Shown: positions 25,902-36,382, counted from the first letter of the stretch. The stretch is 64,000 nt of DNA from Weeksella virosa DSM 16922 (GCF_000189415.1 NC_015144.1:310001-374000); one strand, 5' to 3'. The notes: generated from the letters alone by a model not told the origin. Numbers and translations are program-made.

Positions 25902-27221
25902 TTACAAATCAAAATCAATACTCACACCTAACTTATTAGCTACCAGCTGATTTACTTTTGCTGTTACTTGAGGTATAGTAACATGTTGCAAAGCATCTGC
26001 CGCAAATGCATACAACAAAAGTGCTTGCGCTACTTCTTTTCCGATACCACGTTGTTGCATATAGAACATCGCATCTTCATCCAATTGCCCTACCGTACAT
26101 CCGTGCGAACATTTTACATCATCTGCAAAAATCTCTAATTGTGGTTTCGTATCGATGCTTGCCGAATCTGATAAAAGTACGTTGTTATTTTGCTGGAAAG
26201 CATTTAGTTTTTGAGCTTCTTTATGAACATAAATTTTACCATTAAAAACTCCATGCGCTTCATCTGCATAGATTCCTTTATACAATTCGTGCGATTCGCA
26301 ATTCGGGTAATTATGTACTACCAATGTGTGATGATCGACATGTTGCTTTTTATCGATTATGGTAACCCCATCTAAGATAGAGTTGCAGTTTTCACCATTT
26401 TGATAGAAATTCAAATTATTTCTTACGATTTTCCCACCAAAAGCAAATGTAAAAACAGAGGCTCTAGAGTCTCTTTCTTGGTTGATGTAAACATTATCTA
26501 TTAACGATACATTGTCCGAGTCATTCTGGAATTTGTGTATTTGTACTTCGGCATTTTTCCCAACATTTACTTCTGTTACTGCGTTTGTTAGGTTTGCAAC
26601 TCCGTCTAAGGTTTGGTGACATTCGATAATTTGTGCTTGTGCATTATCTCCTATAACAATTAGATTTCTTGGCTGATACATCACTTCTTGTAATACGCCT
26701 GTTGAGAAATACACCACCTGAATAGGCTTAGATAGAATCGTATTATTGGGTACATATATAAATGCTCCATCTCTTGCAAAGGCAGTATTTAATGCTGTAA
26801 AGCTCTCGTCTTTTGCTGCAATCTTACCAAAATAATTTTCGATAACAGAATGATGTACAGAATTATTCAGGGCACTAGACAGTACACAGATATCTGCTTC
26901 ATCGTGGGTTGTATTCGACAAGAACGATGAATATTTACCATTGATAAATACAATGAGATACGTATCTATATCGTTGATTAAGTATTTTTTGATGTCTTTA
27001 TACTCTAAACCAACTTCAGTTTCTGGAAATAATTTGTAATCTACCTTTAGGATAGGAGCAATATTGGTGTATTTCCATTCTTCGTCTTTGCGTTTTGGGA
27101 ATCCTTTTTCTTTGAAAACCTCAATAGCATGTTGACGGAGTTCCTCGATATTTTTATGACTTTTATTTTTCTCGTCGAAAACCAAATGACGTGCTAATAA
27201 ATTTTCTTTTAAATCAATCAT
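25902..27221 (-). CDS. sufD: Fe-S assembly protein SufD
   Basis: 439 residues from ATG 27221; an in-frame TTG lies six bases earlier. Right-handed beta-helix protein with the family C-terminal block FADDVKCSHGCTVGQLDE and AMFYMQQRGI, then helices ending in VNQLVANKLG. Forms the SufBC2D scaffold with its neighbours. N-terminal helix RKDEEWKYTNI is typical. Cytoplasmic. Confidence 0.96.
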   Translation of the reverse strand: MIDLKENLLARHLVFDEKNKSHKNIEELRQHAIEVFKEKGFPKRKDEEWKYTNIAPILKVDYKLFPETEVGLEYKDIKKYLINDIDTYLIVFINGKYSSFLSNTTHDEADICVLSSALNNSVHHSVIENYFGKIAAKDESFTALNTAFARDGAFIYVPNNTILSKPIQVVYFSTGVLQEVMYQPRNLIVIGDNAQAQIIECHQTLDGVANLTNAVTEVNVGKNAEVQIHKFQNDSDNVSLIDNVYINQERDSRASVFTFAFGGKIVRNNLNFYQNGENCNSILDGVTIIDKKQHVDHHTLVVHNYPNCESHELYKGIYADEAHGVFNGKIYVHKEAQKLNAFQQNNNVLLSDSASIDTKPQLEIFADDVKCSHGCTVGQLDEDAMFYMQQRGIGKEVAQALLLYAFAADALQHVTIPQVTAKVNQLVANKLGVSIDFDL

Positions 27222-27292
27222 TTTCAAGTTGTGTATTTTTTATACAGGGACAAAATCGGTTGTTCTCTACAACACGAATCTTAGGCGCTAGG

Positions 27293-28054
27293 TTAGACTC
27301 CTGCCTCCTCTTTTACCCAATCATACCCTTTTTCTTCTAACTCTAATGCGAGTTCTTTGCTTCCCGATTTGATGATTTTACCATCTGCTAATACGTGTAC
27401 AAAATCGGGTACGATATAATCTAATAAACGCTGATAATGCGTAATTAACAACACGCCATTATGTTCATTTCTATAAGCATTTACACCGTCTGCAACAATT
27501 CTCAATGCATCGATATCCAAACCAGAATCTGTCTCATCCAAGATGGCCAATTTGGGGTTGAGCATCAACATCTGAAATATCTCGTTTCGTTTCTTTTCTC
27601 CTCCAGAAAAACCTTCGTTCAATGAACGCGACAAGAAGTCTTTTTTGATGTTTAATAACTCTGCTTTTTCTCTGATCATTTTCAACATCTCAGACGCACC
27701 CATTTCTTCTAATCCTTGTGCTTTTCTAGTTTCGTTGATCGATGTTTTGATAAAATTAGAAACCGATACACCTGGGATTTCGATAGGATACTGGAAAGAC
27801 ATAAAAATCCCTTTATGTGCACGTTCTTCTGGCGCCATTTCTAGAATTTCTTCATCATTGAAGAGAATTTCACCTGCAGTAACTTCATAATCTTCTTTAC
27901 CTGCAATCACAGAAGAAAGTGTAGATTTTCCTGCACCATTTGGTCCCATAATTGCATGTACTTCTCCCGGTTTTATTTGCAAGTTTAGCCCTTTGATAAT
28001 TTCTTTGTCGCTATCTGCAATCTTAGCGTGTAAATTTTTTATATCTAACAACAT
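27293..28054 (-). CDS. sufC: Fe-S assembly ATPase SufC
   Basis: 253 residues. Walker [11 protein letters not shown]-loop [11 protein letters not shown], signature [12 protein letters not shown], Walker [14 protein letters not shown]-loop [12 protein letters not shown]-type ATPase that drives conformational change in SufB-SufD. Encoded between sufB and sufD in the standard order. Confidence 0.98.
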   Translation of the reverse strand: MLLDIKNLHAKIADSDKEIIKGLNLQIKPGEVHAIMGPNGAGKSTLSSVIAGKEDYEVTAGEILFNDEEILEMAPEERAHKGIFMSFQYPIEIPGVSVSNFIKTSINETRKAQGLEEMGASEMLKMIREKAELLNIKKDFLSRSLNEGFSGGEKKRNEIFQMLMLNPKLAILDETDSGLDIDALRIVADGVNAYRNEHNGVLLITHYQRLLDYIVPDFVHVLADGKIIKSGSKELALELEEKGYDWVKEEAGV

Positions 28055-28148
28055 GATTTTTTTCTTTTGTTTTTTTTATTACGGTTAATCGCTTAGGATT
28101 ATAGTGATCTTTCTATTCTTAATCTTTTTATTCTTTGGATAGATTAAT

Positions 28149-29606
28149 TTACCCTACAGATCCTTCTAAAGATATTTCTAATAATTTTTTAGCTTCTACA
28201 GCAAATTCCATGGGTAATTTATCCAATACTTCTCGACTGAATCCATTCACAATCAATGCGATTGCTTTTTCGGTATCTATTCCTCGTTGGTTACAATAGA
28301 ACAACTGATCTTCACCAATTTTAGAAGTCGTTGCTTCGTGTTCTAATTTTGCGGTAGAATTCTCCATTTCGATATAAGGGAAAGTATGTGCACCACACTC
28401 ATTCCCCATTAACAATGAGTCACATTGCGTGAAATTTCTTGCTCCTGAAGCATTTTTATTTATTTTCACCAACCCACGATACGAGTTTTGCGAACGTCCG
28501 GCCGAAATACCCTTCGAAATAATAGTCGAACGAGTATTTTTACCGATATGATACATTTTGGTCCCTGTATCGGCCTGTTGATAATTATTGGTTACCGCAA
28601 TAGAATAGAACTCTCCGACAGAGTTATCTCCCTTCAGAATACATGATGGATATTTCCATGTAACAGCTGAACCAGTTTCTACTTGTGTCCAAGAAACCTT
28701 TGCGTTTTTCTCACAGACAGCACGTTTTGTTACAAAGTTAAAAACACCTCCTTTACCATGTTCATCTCCAGGATACCAGTTTTGTACAGTTGAGTATTTT
28801 ATTTCGGCATCTTCCATCACAATAAGCTCTACAACTGCTGCATGCAATTGATTTTCATCACGCATGGGTGCCGTACATCCTTCTAAATATGATACATAAG
28901 ATCCTTCGTCTGCAATTAGTAAGGTACGTTCGAACTGACCTGTACCTGCTGAGTTGATACGGAAATAAGTCGACAATTCCATAGGACAACGAACGCCTTT
29001 CGGGATATAACAGAACGATCCGTCTGAGAACACTGCCGAATTCAGCGCTGCATAAAAATTATCGGTAGGAGGAACAACTTTACCTATATATTTTCTCACC
29101 AATTCTGGATGTTCTTTGATGGCTTCTGAAATCGACATAAAAATAATTCCTTTTTCTGCCAACGTTTCTTGGAAAGTAGTTTTCACCGAAACCGAATCAA
29201 TTACCGCATCGATCGCTACTCCAGTCAATCTTTTTTGCTCGTCTAATGAAATCCCTAATCGTTCGAATGTTCTTAACAATTCTGGATCTACTTCATCTAG
29301 ACTTGCTAATTCTTTTTTTACTTTTGGTGCCGCATAATAGCGTATCGCCTGGAAGTCTGGTTTCTCGTAATGAATATTCGCCCATTCTGGTTCTGTCATT
29401 TTTTGCCACGCACGGAAAGCTTCTAATCGCCACTCCGTCATCCATTCTGGCTCTTCTTTTTTCTTCGAAATGGCGCGCACAATATCTTCATTTAGCCCTA
29501 TTGGGAAATCTTCATATTCCATTTCCGTTTCCCAACCAAACTCATACTCTCTTGGCTTGGCTAAGTCTTCACGTAAATCGTCTTCTGTATATTTTGTATT
29601 GCTCAT
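28149..29606 (-). CDS. sufB: Fe-S scaffold protein SufB
   Basis: 485 residues. Family blocks [36 protein letters not shown], the conserved [17 protein letters not shown], and the C-terminal [19 protein letters not shown]. Scaffold on which the cluster is built. 94 bases separate it from sufC and 123 from the A-type carrier; all are on one strand and likely one transcript. Confidence 0.97.
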   Translation of the reverse strand: MSNTKYTEDDLREDLAKPREYEFGWETEMEYEDFPIGLNEDIVRAISKKKEEPEWMTEWRLEAFRAWQKMTEPEWANIHYEKPDFQAIRYYAAPKVKKELASLDEVDPELLRTFERLGISLDEQKRLTGVAIDAVIDSVSVKTTFQETLAEKGIIFMSISEAIKEHPELVRKYIGKVVPPTDNFYAALNSAVFSDGSFCYIPKGVRCPMELSTYFRINSAGTGQFERTLLIADEGSYVSYLEGCTAPMRDENQLHAAVVELIVMEDAEIKYSTVQNWYPGDEHGKGGVFNFVTKRAVCEKNAKVSWTQVETGSAVTWKYPSCILKGDNSVGEFYSIAVTNNYQQADTGTKMYHIGKNTRSTIISKGISAGRSQNSYRGLVKINKNASGARNFTQCDSLLMGNECGAHTFPYIEMENSTAKLEHEATTSKIGEDQLFYCNQRGIDTEKAIALIVNGFSREVLDKLPMEFAVEAKKLLEISLEGSVG

Positions 29607-29729
29607 TTTTCTTAATTTCTATGCTTCAACATGCGTTATTGCATTTTCCTATATTAATTTTTTTTATCTTTTGGCAGGATGTGGTGTTTCGTTTGTTTCT
29701 AAAATATATATATCCTACCGAAAATTAGG

Positions 29730-30059
29730 TTACACGGCAAAACTTTCCCCGCAACCACAAGTTCTATTTGCATTAGGATTGTTGAATACAAATCCCTTTC
29801 CGTTCAATCCTCCCGAATACTCAAGTGTCATACCTACCAAGTACAGGTATGATTTTTTGTCTACTACTACGCGTACACCATTGTCCTCGAATATCTTGTC
29901 CTCGTCTTTTGTCTCTTTATCAAAAGACAAATTATACGACAGTCCAGAGCAACCACCGCTGGTAACACCTACACGTACAAAAGACTCTTGTATCGATGAA
30001 CCCTCTTCTTGCAATAGGGCAATAATTTTATTTTTTGCTTCGTCGGTTATTTTGATCAT
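29730..30059 (-). CDS. sufA: A-type Fe-S carrier (SufA/IscA/HesB family)
   Basis: 109 residues with the three conserved cysteines: GGCSGLSY (about 37) and the C-terminal NRTCGCGESF. A-type proteins bind a cluster and hand it to apo-targets. First gene of the suf run on the minus strand. The symbol is by context; erpA- or iscA-like naming would fit equally. Confidence 0.93.
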   Translation of the reverse strand: MIKITDEAKNKIIALLQEEGSSIQESFVRVGVTSGGCSGLSYNLSFDKETKDEDKIFEDNGVRVVVDKKSYLYLVGMTLEYSGGLNGKGFVFNNPNANRTCGCGESFAV

Positions 30060-30158
30060 TTTTTTATTTAGATTGATTTAATGCAAAGATAAGGTTTATT
30101 CATCGTTAAACCATGATTCTATTATAAATAATAACAATGCTTTAACTTATAAAATCGA

Positions 30159-31130
30159 TTAATGGAAACCTAATTTCTCGCGTGTTCTTTGTAATACTTT
30201 TTGGGCTACTTCTTTTGCTTGTGTTGCTCCTTTTTCTAGGAGTTGATCCAAGGTTGCTTGGTCATTGATCAGTGTATGGAACTTTTCGCGTGCTTCTCCA
30301 TAATTTTCAAGAATCAACTCGTACAAGGCTTGTTTTGCGTGTCCATAACCGTAACCGCCTTTCTGATAGTTTTCACGCATTTCTGCTAATTGTTGTTCGT
30401 TTGCCAATAATTTATAAATTGCAAAAACATTATCAGTATCAGGATTTTTAGGATCTTCGAGTGGTGTAGAATCGGTTTGAATTGCCATTACTTGCTTGCG
30501 AAGTTCTTTGTCTGATAAGAAAATATTGATAAAATTGTTTCTCGATTTCGACATTTTAAAACCGTCGGTTCCAGGTACAATCATGGCGTCTTCACTAATT
30601 TTTGCCTCTGGTAATACAAAGGTTTCTCCCATCTGATGATTGAAACGCGATGCGACATCTCTGGTAATCTCTAAATGCTGTAATTGATCTTTACCTACTG
30701 GCACTAAATTAGCATCATATAATAAAATATCAGCTGCCATTAGTATAGGGTACGTAAACAACCCTGCATTGACATCGGCCAAATAATCTTGTTTATCTTT
30801 AAAAGAATGTGCCAAAGTTAGTCGCTGATACGGAAAGAAGTTTAGTAAATACCAAGTAAGCTCTGTTGCTTCTGTCACATCCGATTGACGATAAAATGTT
30901 ACTTTTTCTGGATCTATGCCCAAAGCCAACCAACAAGCTGCTACTTCGTAGGTGTTTTTTCTAAGCAATTCTGCATCTTTTATTTGTGTCAAAGCATGCA
31001 AATCGGCAATAAAGATAAACGAATCGTTTTCTTCTTTTTTTGTCATTTCAATTGCAGGCTGTATTGCTCCTAAAATATTTCCTAAGTGCGGGGTCCCTGT
31101 TGCTTGAACTCCTGTTAAAATTCTTGGCAT
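30159..31130 (-). CDS. trpS: Tryptophan-tRNA ligase
   Basis: 323 residues. Class I motifs: TGTPHLGNILGAI (HIGH equivalent) and KMSKSRNN (KMSKS loop). Tryptophan-site region FYRQSDVTEATELTW and LLYDANLVPVGKDQLQHLE are as in bacterial TrpRS. Slightly shorter C-terminus than E. coli, normal for Bacteroidota. Cytoplasmic, monocistronic. Confidence 0.97.
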   Translation of the reverse strand: MPRILTGVQATGTPHLGNILGAIQPAIEMTKKEENDSFIFIADLHALTQIKDAELLRKNTYEVAACWLALGIDPEKVTFYRQSDVTEATELTWYLLNFFPYQRLTLAHSFKDKQDYLADVNAGLFTYPILMAADILLYDANLVPVGKDQLQHLEITRDVASRFNHQMGETFVLPEAKISEDAMIVPGTDGFKMSKSRNNFINIFLSDKELRKQVMAIQTDSTPLEDPKNPDTDNVFAIYKLLANEQQLAEMRENYQKGGYGYGHAKQALYELILENYGEAREKFHTLINDQATLDQLLEKGATQAKEVAQKVLQRTREKLGFH

Positions 31131-31285
31131 TTTTCTATAGTTTATAAAGAAACAAAGTTAAGCAATCTTCCGTAGACCTAAAAAAAGCTATGCGGATTAA
31201 TTACTACAGGCTACTTTATTTTTCTATACAGGCTAACTTTTCATCCTTTCCTAAATGTCTTAATTTGTGAGAACAACTAATTTTT

Positions 31286-31452
31286 ATGAAAAAACTAAAA
31301 AAAACCTTTAATCAATACGGATATGTACTTATTTAGAATCCGAAATCAACCAGTTCAAAAACAACATTATTGTATCTAAAAAAGTAATAATACACAAAGA
31401 AGTCACTCTAACAGAAATAAAATATACGATTATTTTTCTAAGAGAAAAATGA
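31286..31452 (+). pseudogene. Possible small gene with a frameshift
   Basis: In the 405-base gap between trpS and the next gene, ATG 31286 opens MKKLKKTFNQYGYVLI and stops at once. The adjacent frame carries ESEINQFKNNIIVSKKVI, then EVTLTEIKYTIIFLREK, to TGA 31452. One extra T in the TTT at about 31333 would join them into 55 residues of protein-like composition. No family recognised. Chance is possible in such AT-rich DNA. The rest of the gap holds only the divergent promoter regions. Confidence 0.3.
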
Positions 31453-31535
31453 ATATACATACTTGATTTTTATGTTTTCTTGTATTTTGAAATTTATTTT
31501 TTCAATAGAAGTTGTATCTTCGTCTTCATATTGTT

Positions 31536-31724
31536 ATGAACAAACATTTTTTTTACGGTTTAATAGGTTTAGGCTATGCTCTAATAGGAGGTTTTGTGTT
31601 GAAAACTCATTTTTTCATTATTTTCTTAGAAAAAACACAAGCCCTTTTATTAGGGTTGTTATTCATTGTGTATGGGCTTTTTAGGGTTTACCGAGCTTAT
31701 CGAGCCTACCAAAAAGACATCTAA
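31536..31724 (+). CDS. Small two-helix membrane protein
   Basis: 62 residues from ATG 31536 (MNKHFFYGLIGLGYALIGGF). Two transmembrane segments: residues 5-20 and about 33-50 (TQALLLGLLFIVYGLFRVYR), with a basic C-terminus (YRAYRAYQKDI). Ends three bases before the phosphate-binding-like lipoprotein gene, so it is translated from the same message. An ATG further upstream would add eight residues. Function unknown; the pairing suggests an envelope role. Confidence 0.7.
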   Translation: MNKHFFYGLIGLGYALIGGFVLKTHFFIIFLEKTQALLLGLLFIVYGLFRVYRAYRAYQKDI

Positions 31725-31727
31725 TTC

Positions 31728-32663
31728 ATGAAAAAAATCCATTATCTCTTTTTGTTTTTGGTTAGCTTCTCTTTGCTAACTCAGTGCAAAAAAGACAAAT
31801 ATTCCCTACCAGAAGAACATGCGAAAGAAGGAAAAAGCGGTCTAGAAAAAGCTCGACATACTTATGGTGAGATTACGTTTGTAGCCGATCCTACCTACAA
31901 GAATTTGGTAGAAGCTTGGGTAGCCACCTACACAAACGATTATCCGAAAGTGAAAATCAAGGTCGATTATCTAATAGAAGATTTAGCTATAAAAAAATTT
32001 TCTGAGGGCGAGTATCCCATTGCGATTGTAGGCAAGGAATTGAGTCAACAACAACAAAATTATTTGTACCAAAAAACAACCATCAAATATGTTCCTTCTG
32101 CCGTAGCGATGGATGCAACAGTTCTGATTACTAATATCCAAAATCCGATTGATTCGATTAGTACCAAGCAAATGAAAAAAGAATTATACGCAGATGGCAC
32201 ACAATATGTTTTCGATCGTGCCAATTCTTCTAATTTCAATACCATCAATGATAAGTTAGGAGTGCGTGTACCGAAAAATAAAAAGGTCAACTCGATTGAA
32301 GATTTTGATCAGATGTTGACATTTTTAGAGAAAAGTCCCAAAGCGATTGGTATTATAGGATTAAATGTTTTGAGTGATTTGGACAATAAAAAAGTACAAG
32401 AATATCTTAAAAGAGTAAAAATACTAGCTATTGTAAACGATCAGAATAAAGCAGTTCGTCCGGATTTAGAAAATCTTCGTAACGGTAGTTATCCTTTTAT
32501 ACGATTTGTATATATCTTAAAAAATGAAATAGGCTTTGGTATCGGTTCTGGCTTCACCCGATTTGCAGGCTCTCAACAAGGACAATTGATTGTAAAAAAA
32601 GAAGAAATGCAACCATATTTCTTATACAAAAGAGAAGTTCGGATACAATCAAATGCCTTATAA
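31728..32663 (+). CDS. Phosphate-binding-like (PstS superfamily) lipoprotein
   Basis: 311 residues. Lipobox SLLTQC (about residues 16-21). A periplasmic-binding-protein fold follows: GEITFVADPTYKNLVEAW, FSEGEYPIAIVGKELSQ, DATVLITNIQNPIDSIS and AIGIIGLNVLSD resemble PstS-type phosphate-binding domains. No pst permease genes are adjacent, so it may act as a sensor or envelope factor rather than in transport. Preceded by the small membrane protein and followed by a strong terminator. Confidence 0.8.
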   Translation: MKKIHYLFLFLVSFSLLTQCKKDKYSLPEEHAKEGKSGLEKARHTYGEITFVADPTYKNLVEAWVATYTNDYPKVKIKVDYLIEDLAIKKFSEGEYPIAIVGKELSQQQQNYLYQKTTIKYVPSAVAMDATVLITNIQNPIDSISTKQMKKELYADGTQYVFDRANSSNFNTINDKLGVRVPKNKKVNSIEDFDQMLTFLEKSPKAIGIIGLNVLSDLDNKKVQEYLKRVKILAIVNDQNKAVRPDLENLRNGSYPFIRFVYILKNEIGFGIGSGFTRFAGSQQGQLIVKKEEMQPYFLYKREVRIQSNAL

Positions 32664-32702
32664 ATACGAATGATTTTTAGTATAAATTTGAATCATAAAA
32701 AA

Positions 32703-32734
32703 AACCTTTCGATGGAATCGAAAGGTTTTTTTAT
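32703..32734. terminator. Bidirectional terminator
   Basis: Stem AACCTTTCGAT / ATCGAAAGGTT around a two-base mismatch loop, flanked by A-runs and seven T. Serves the convergent PstS-like and HMA genes. Confidence 0.9.
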
Positions 32735-32747
32735 TGAAAATAGAATT

Positions 32748-33104
32748 TTAATGTGCTTCTAAATCTGGATCTCTGTACTGACAACAACTATCGATCGAAT
32801 GATAGACTTCATCATCAGCTTTCACATGTTCGGTATCGTGCCCAACTGCAGCAATTGCATGCTCTACTTTGTCCAAATCGGTGATACGTTCGTTTAGGAT
32901 AAGAGACAACTCTTTGGTTGCCGGATCCCATGTTGCCATTTTTACCCCTTTCACGCCATACGCTGCTTTTTCTATTCGCTGTTTGCACATTCCGCAAACT
33001 CCTTCTACCAAAACTTCGTGTTTGGCATTTTTATTTCCTTTGTTTTGCGCTTGAACCGCGAAGAACAATCCGAAAAAAAGGAAGATTGATAATACTTTTT
33101 TCAT
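32748..33104 (-). CDS. Exported heavy-metal-associated (HMA) domain protein
   Basis: 118 residues. Signal peptide to about residue 19 (VQAQ). HMA fold with metal site VEGVCGMCKQRIEKAAYGVKG (shown in part: CGMC), then a C-terminal extra pair in SIDSCCQYRDPD. Exported HMA proteins bind Cu(I) or similar soft metals in the periplasm. It follows the TonB receptor gene (33 bases apart) and, with the HYC_CC_PP gene, makes a trio that is common in flavobacteria and probably deals with copper. Confidence 0.88.
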   Translation of the reverse strand: MKKVLSIFLFFGLFFAVQAQNKGNKNAKHEVLVEGVCGMCKQRIEKAAYGVKGVKMATWDPATKELSLILNERITDLDKVEHAIAAVGHDTEHVKADDEVYHSIDSCCQYRDPDLEAH

Positions 33105-33137
33105 TGTTATATAGATTACATTGTTAATTAGTCATTT

Positions 33138-35387
33138 TTATAAAACCTTGAATCGCAAACCTGCGTAAATCATCCTACCAAAAATCGGCGCATATACCAT
33201 CGAAGAATCAAAGTCTTGACCAAATGGATTATCGCCACCGTAAATTACTCTTTTTTGTTGATAATCTGTTAAATTTTCTCCACCGACATACACTTCGAAT
33301 GTTTTAGAAAACACGCGCGTAATTTGCGCATTGAGTGTCGAGTATGGATTAGAGAACGCCGCCCATTGATTATTTATTGCATTGTCTTGCGAAGAAGGCA
33401 ATCGTTGTTTGCTGAACCAATTATAGGTGAGATCGAATCGCCAATGCGCGCCATTTTCTGTTTCGTGCGTGGTAAATTCGGCATTGGCAAAAAACCTGTT
33501 TTTCGCTTGCAAAGCTTGGTTCATCCTACCCGAAAGATAATCGGTTTGTATATCATAATATTTGTAGGATGTTCTCAACTGTAAATGATTAATTGGTTGA
33601 AAATTGAAATCGACTTGCATGCTGTTGGCAAAAGATTTACCGTTTAAATTATAAAAAAGAACTTGATGCGATGAATAGTCGATATCGGTCACGATTTGGT
33701 TTTCGAAAGCGGTTCGATAAAAATCAACACTCAGATCTGCATTTCGGTTGAAAAGTCGAAACTTCTGTGCGATACTTCCGCCAAAATTCCAAGCAATTTC
33801 TGGATTCAAATCCTCAAAATTACCATGTTCGGTCGCGATCATAAACGTCCGATTACTCGCCATCAAATTTTGATTTTCGGCATAAATATTAGCCAATCTT
33901 TTTCCTCTTCCTACCGAAGCTTTGATTGTGGTATCTTTCCAAGGGTTATAGCGCAAATGCAAACGCGGCGTAGCAAAAACGCCCATTCGGTTGTGGTAAT
34001 CTATTCGTCCACCGGCAATTAGGCTAAAATTGGTTAAATTATCGTAATGATACTCGGCAAAAATTCCTGCAGAGTTATCGATTCGATGTTCTTTTGTAGC
34101 ATCCGACAAGGCTAAATTTTCACGGTATTGATCCCAGGTGAAACTACTACCGAGCGAGAATTTGTTTTTGGTATTATTGATAATCGATTGGAAAATATAA
34201 TTGGCGTAAAAACTTTTCTGATCGATATCGTACCATCTATTTCCGAAATAACTATTCTGGTCATGATCCGAATAAGCAAGTTGTAAGCCCATTGATTGAA
34301 AAGGCATTTCTGGAAAAACATAACCCACTTTTGCATTCAGATCCAATCGTTCGGTTTTGATTTGATACCCCCAAACATCTTTCTGCAAAGAACGTAAACT
34401 GGGTTTGAAATCTTTTTCTCCGCCCCATTTATCATCTTTCATATACCGCGCGGTGGCAAATCCTACCCAACCTTTTCCGGTGTTTTGGTATTGCCAACGA
34501 TTCATCACGTTTATTTGTTCACCCAATGGATTGTCTAAAAAACTATCGTGATTGTGGTCATTTTTCACCAAACGAGAATTCCTATGTAAGAACAAAGAAG
34601 AACTCCATTTGTCATTGAAACGATGATTGTAATGTGCATTAGTTTCTACACGAGCGTCCGTAGATCCGTAGAGATTCAGAAAAAAAGGAATATCGTTATT
34701 GGGTTTTATCAGCTCGGTATTGATTTGTCCAGAAATACTTTCGTAGCCATTAATTACCGGTCCCATTCCTTTGGTAATGAGAATATTTTCTACCCAAGTT
34801 CCGGGAGTAAAACTCAACCCATAAGCCTGAGAAGCACCTCGTACACTCGGAATATTTTCTTCTGCAATAAGGATATAAGGAGAAGTTAACCCCAACATTT
34901 TTATTTGCTTATTTCCGGTTACCGCATCCGAAAAATTAACATCGATTGACGGATTGGTTTCGAAAGATTCGGCCAAATTACAACAAGCAGCTTTCAGCAA
35001 CTCTTTTCCGGTCATTTGCATCGCATTGAAAGGCGAATTTACTTTTCGTAAACTTGGACGTCGATCGGTAATGGTGACTTCTTTGAGTTGATTGATATCG
35101 GTAGAAAGACTTTGCGACCTGAATGTTATCATGGTAGAAGAATCCGTCGGGAGTAAAAACAATTGTTCTTCGTTCTCGTAAAAAACACCTATTTTTTTCC
35201 CGACTTCTTTCGTAATAGAAAAATTCCCTTCCTCATCGGTTATAGTGCTTTGGGTACTTCCTTCCCAAAAAACCTCGGCTCCAACTAGTGGTTGATTGTG
35301 TTCATCAACAATTTTACCTGTATATTTTTCTTGCGCATACAGATTATATCCCACCAATAGAAAAAGTGGGTATATATATTTTTTCAT
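33138..35387 (-). CDS. TonB-dependent receptor, probably for a metal
   Basis: 749 residues. Signal peptide to residue 18, a carboxypeptidase-like domain (GKIVDEHNQPLVGAEVFWEG), plug domain (SPFNAMQMTGKELLKAACCN, LITKGMGPVINGYESISGQI) and a 22-strand-type barrel (RGKRLANIYAENQN, EVYVGGENLTDYQQKRVIYG), ending in the aromatic ...MIYAGLRFKVL. The unusual AACCN cysteine pair in the plug and the flanking metal proteins suggest copper or another transition metal as substrate. Outer membrane, energised by TonB. Confidence 0.9.
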   Translation of the reverse strand: MKKYIYPLFLLVGYNLYAQEKYTGKIVDEHNQPLVGAEVFWEGSTQSTITDEEGNFSITKEVGKKIGVFYENEEQLFLLPTDSSTMITFRSQSLSTDINQLKEVTITDRRPSLRKVNSPFNAMQMTGKELLKAACCNLAESFETNPSIDVNFSDAVTGNKQIKMLGLTSPYILIAEENIPSVRGASQAYGLSFTPGTWVENILITKGMGPVINGYESISGQINTELIKPNNDIPFFLNLYGSTDARVETNAHYNHRFNDKWSSSLFLHRNSRLVKNDHNHDSFLDNPLGEQINVMNRWQYQNTGKGWVGFATARYMKDDKWGGEKDFKPSLRSLQKDVWGYQIKTERLDLNAKVGYVFPEMPFQSMGLQLAYSDHDQNSYFGNRWYDIDQKSFYANYIFQSIINNTKNKFSLGSSFTWDQYRENLALSDATKEHRIDNSAGIFAEYHYDNLTNFSLIAGGRIDYHNRMGVFATPRLHLRYNPWKDTTIKASVGRGKRLANIYAENQNLMASNRTFMIATEHGNFEDLNPEIAWNFGGSIAQKFRLFNRNADLSVDFYRTAFENQIVTDIDYSSHQVLFYNLNGKSFANSMQVDFNFQPINHLQLRTSYKYYDIQTDYLSGRMNQALQAKNRFFANAEFTTHETENGAHWRFDLTYNWFSKQRLPSSQDNAINNQWAAFSNPYSTLNAQITRVFSKTFEVYVGGENLTDYQQKRVIYGGDNPFGQDFDSSMVYAPIFGRMIYAGLRFKVL

Positions 35388-35469
35388 TTTTTAGAATTTT
35401 GATTTAATTAATCGATTTAGCGACAATTGCTACTTACAAAGAAACTGACTATCAAACAATTAATGAAAA

Positions 35470-35913
35470 TCAAGCGTAAAAAATAAATTGATGATGGCTA
35501 AGATAGATCGGCGGTAAATTTGGATATGTTTTTTGTGTTTCTGGAACAAAGAAAGCATAAAACTCTATAAACTCATACCACCATAAATTGTGTGTTCTAT
35601 TTGATAAAAAGGTAGAGAAAAAAGAAACTTTTAGAATATCAACCAATTGCTTATCGATCATTTTTTGTTGCAAAGCCACTTCTGTACAGCAGGCTTCATC
35701 CTCATCATCCGGGTTTGGGCAACAACTATTGGCTACCTCTTCTTGCTGACAATGATGATTATTGAGATGATTGATTGAAATACTTTCGGCAACTCCGTGA
35801 CAAAGATGCATAGACAATACAATACCGATATTGGATAAAAACATCAATACCGATAACAAAATCACTATATATCTTTTACTTATCACGTTACAAAGGTAAA
35901 AAAAAATTAACAC
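35470..35913 (-). CDS. HYC_CC_PP family protein
   Basis: 147 residues from ATG 35913, but the true start may be the valine or methionine nearer the hydrophobic segment ILLSVLMFLSNIGIVLS. Family pattern: H-L-C-H-G after the signal (usually H-Y-C-G-G), Cys-Cys pairs SCCPNPDDED and EACCTEV, and the C-terminal LPPIYLSHHQ. The Cys and His pairs suggest metal binding at the outer side of the inner membrane. First gene of the HMA/TonB trio. Confidence 0.8.
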   Translation of the reverse strand: MLIFFYLCNVISKRYIVILLSVLMFLSNIGIVLSMHLCHGVAESISINHLNNHHCQQEEVANSCCPNPDDEDEACCTEVALQQKMIDKQLVDILKVSFFSTFLSNRTHNLWWYEFIEFYAFFVPETQKTYPNLPPIYLSHHQFIFYA

Positions 35914-35956
35914 ATCATAAAAAAATGATCTATTATAACATGTTAATTTTCTAGGA

Positions 35957-36382
35957 TTAAGCTTCTGTAAAATTTACTTCGTAGGTAATTTCTACTCCAC
36001 CTGCAGCCAACATATCGTGTACGCTGCAGTATTTTTTTACAGCCAATTGGGCAGCTTTTCTTGCACGTTCTTCATCAATATTTTTTCCTGTAAGATGAAA
36101 AACAATATGGATATTGGTAAAAAATTGAGGAATTTCTTCGCGTCTTTTCCCCTCAACTTCTACTTGTATGTCGGTAATTTCTTGTCGTTGTTTTTTTAAT
36201 ATTTCGCCTAAATCGAAAACACTACAACTCCCCAAAGCGATAAGAACCAACTCCATCGGACGCACTCCTTTTCCTTCACCACCAATATTTTCTGGACCAT
36301 CGATATGGACTTTCACATCCGATGATTTTGCAGTGGCTTCGAAATGATATGCTTGGTTTACTCTTGTTAATTGAACCTTCAT
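35957..36382 (-). CDS. OsmC family peroxiredoxin-like protein
   Basis: 141 residues. Two conserved cysteines: ALGSCSVFD (about 54) and KKYCSVHDML (about 117), the redox pair of OsmC/Ohr-type hydroperoxide reductases; the GVRPMELVLIALG block is typical of the YhfA-like branch. Cytoplasmic. Separate from the metal trio (43 bases to its end). Confidence 0.92.
   Translation of the reverse strand: MKVQLTRVNQAYHFEATAKSSDVKVHIDGPENIGGEGKGVRPMELVLIALGSCSVFDLGEILKKQRQEITDIQVEVEGKRREEIPQFFTNIHIVFHLTGKNIDEERARKAAQLAVKKYCSVHDMLAAGGVEITYEVNFTEA

Noticed and set aside
29246-30081. Long plus-strand ORFs opposite sufB and the A-type carrier
   Set aside because: They lie antisense to conserved genes, and their composition is that of reverse-complemented codons.
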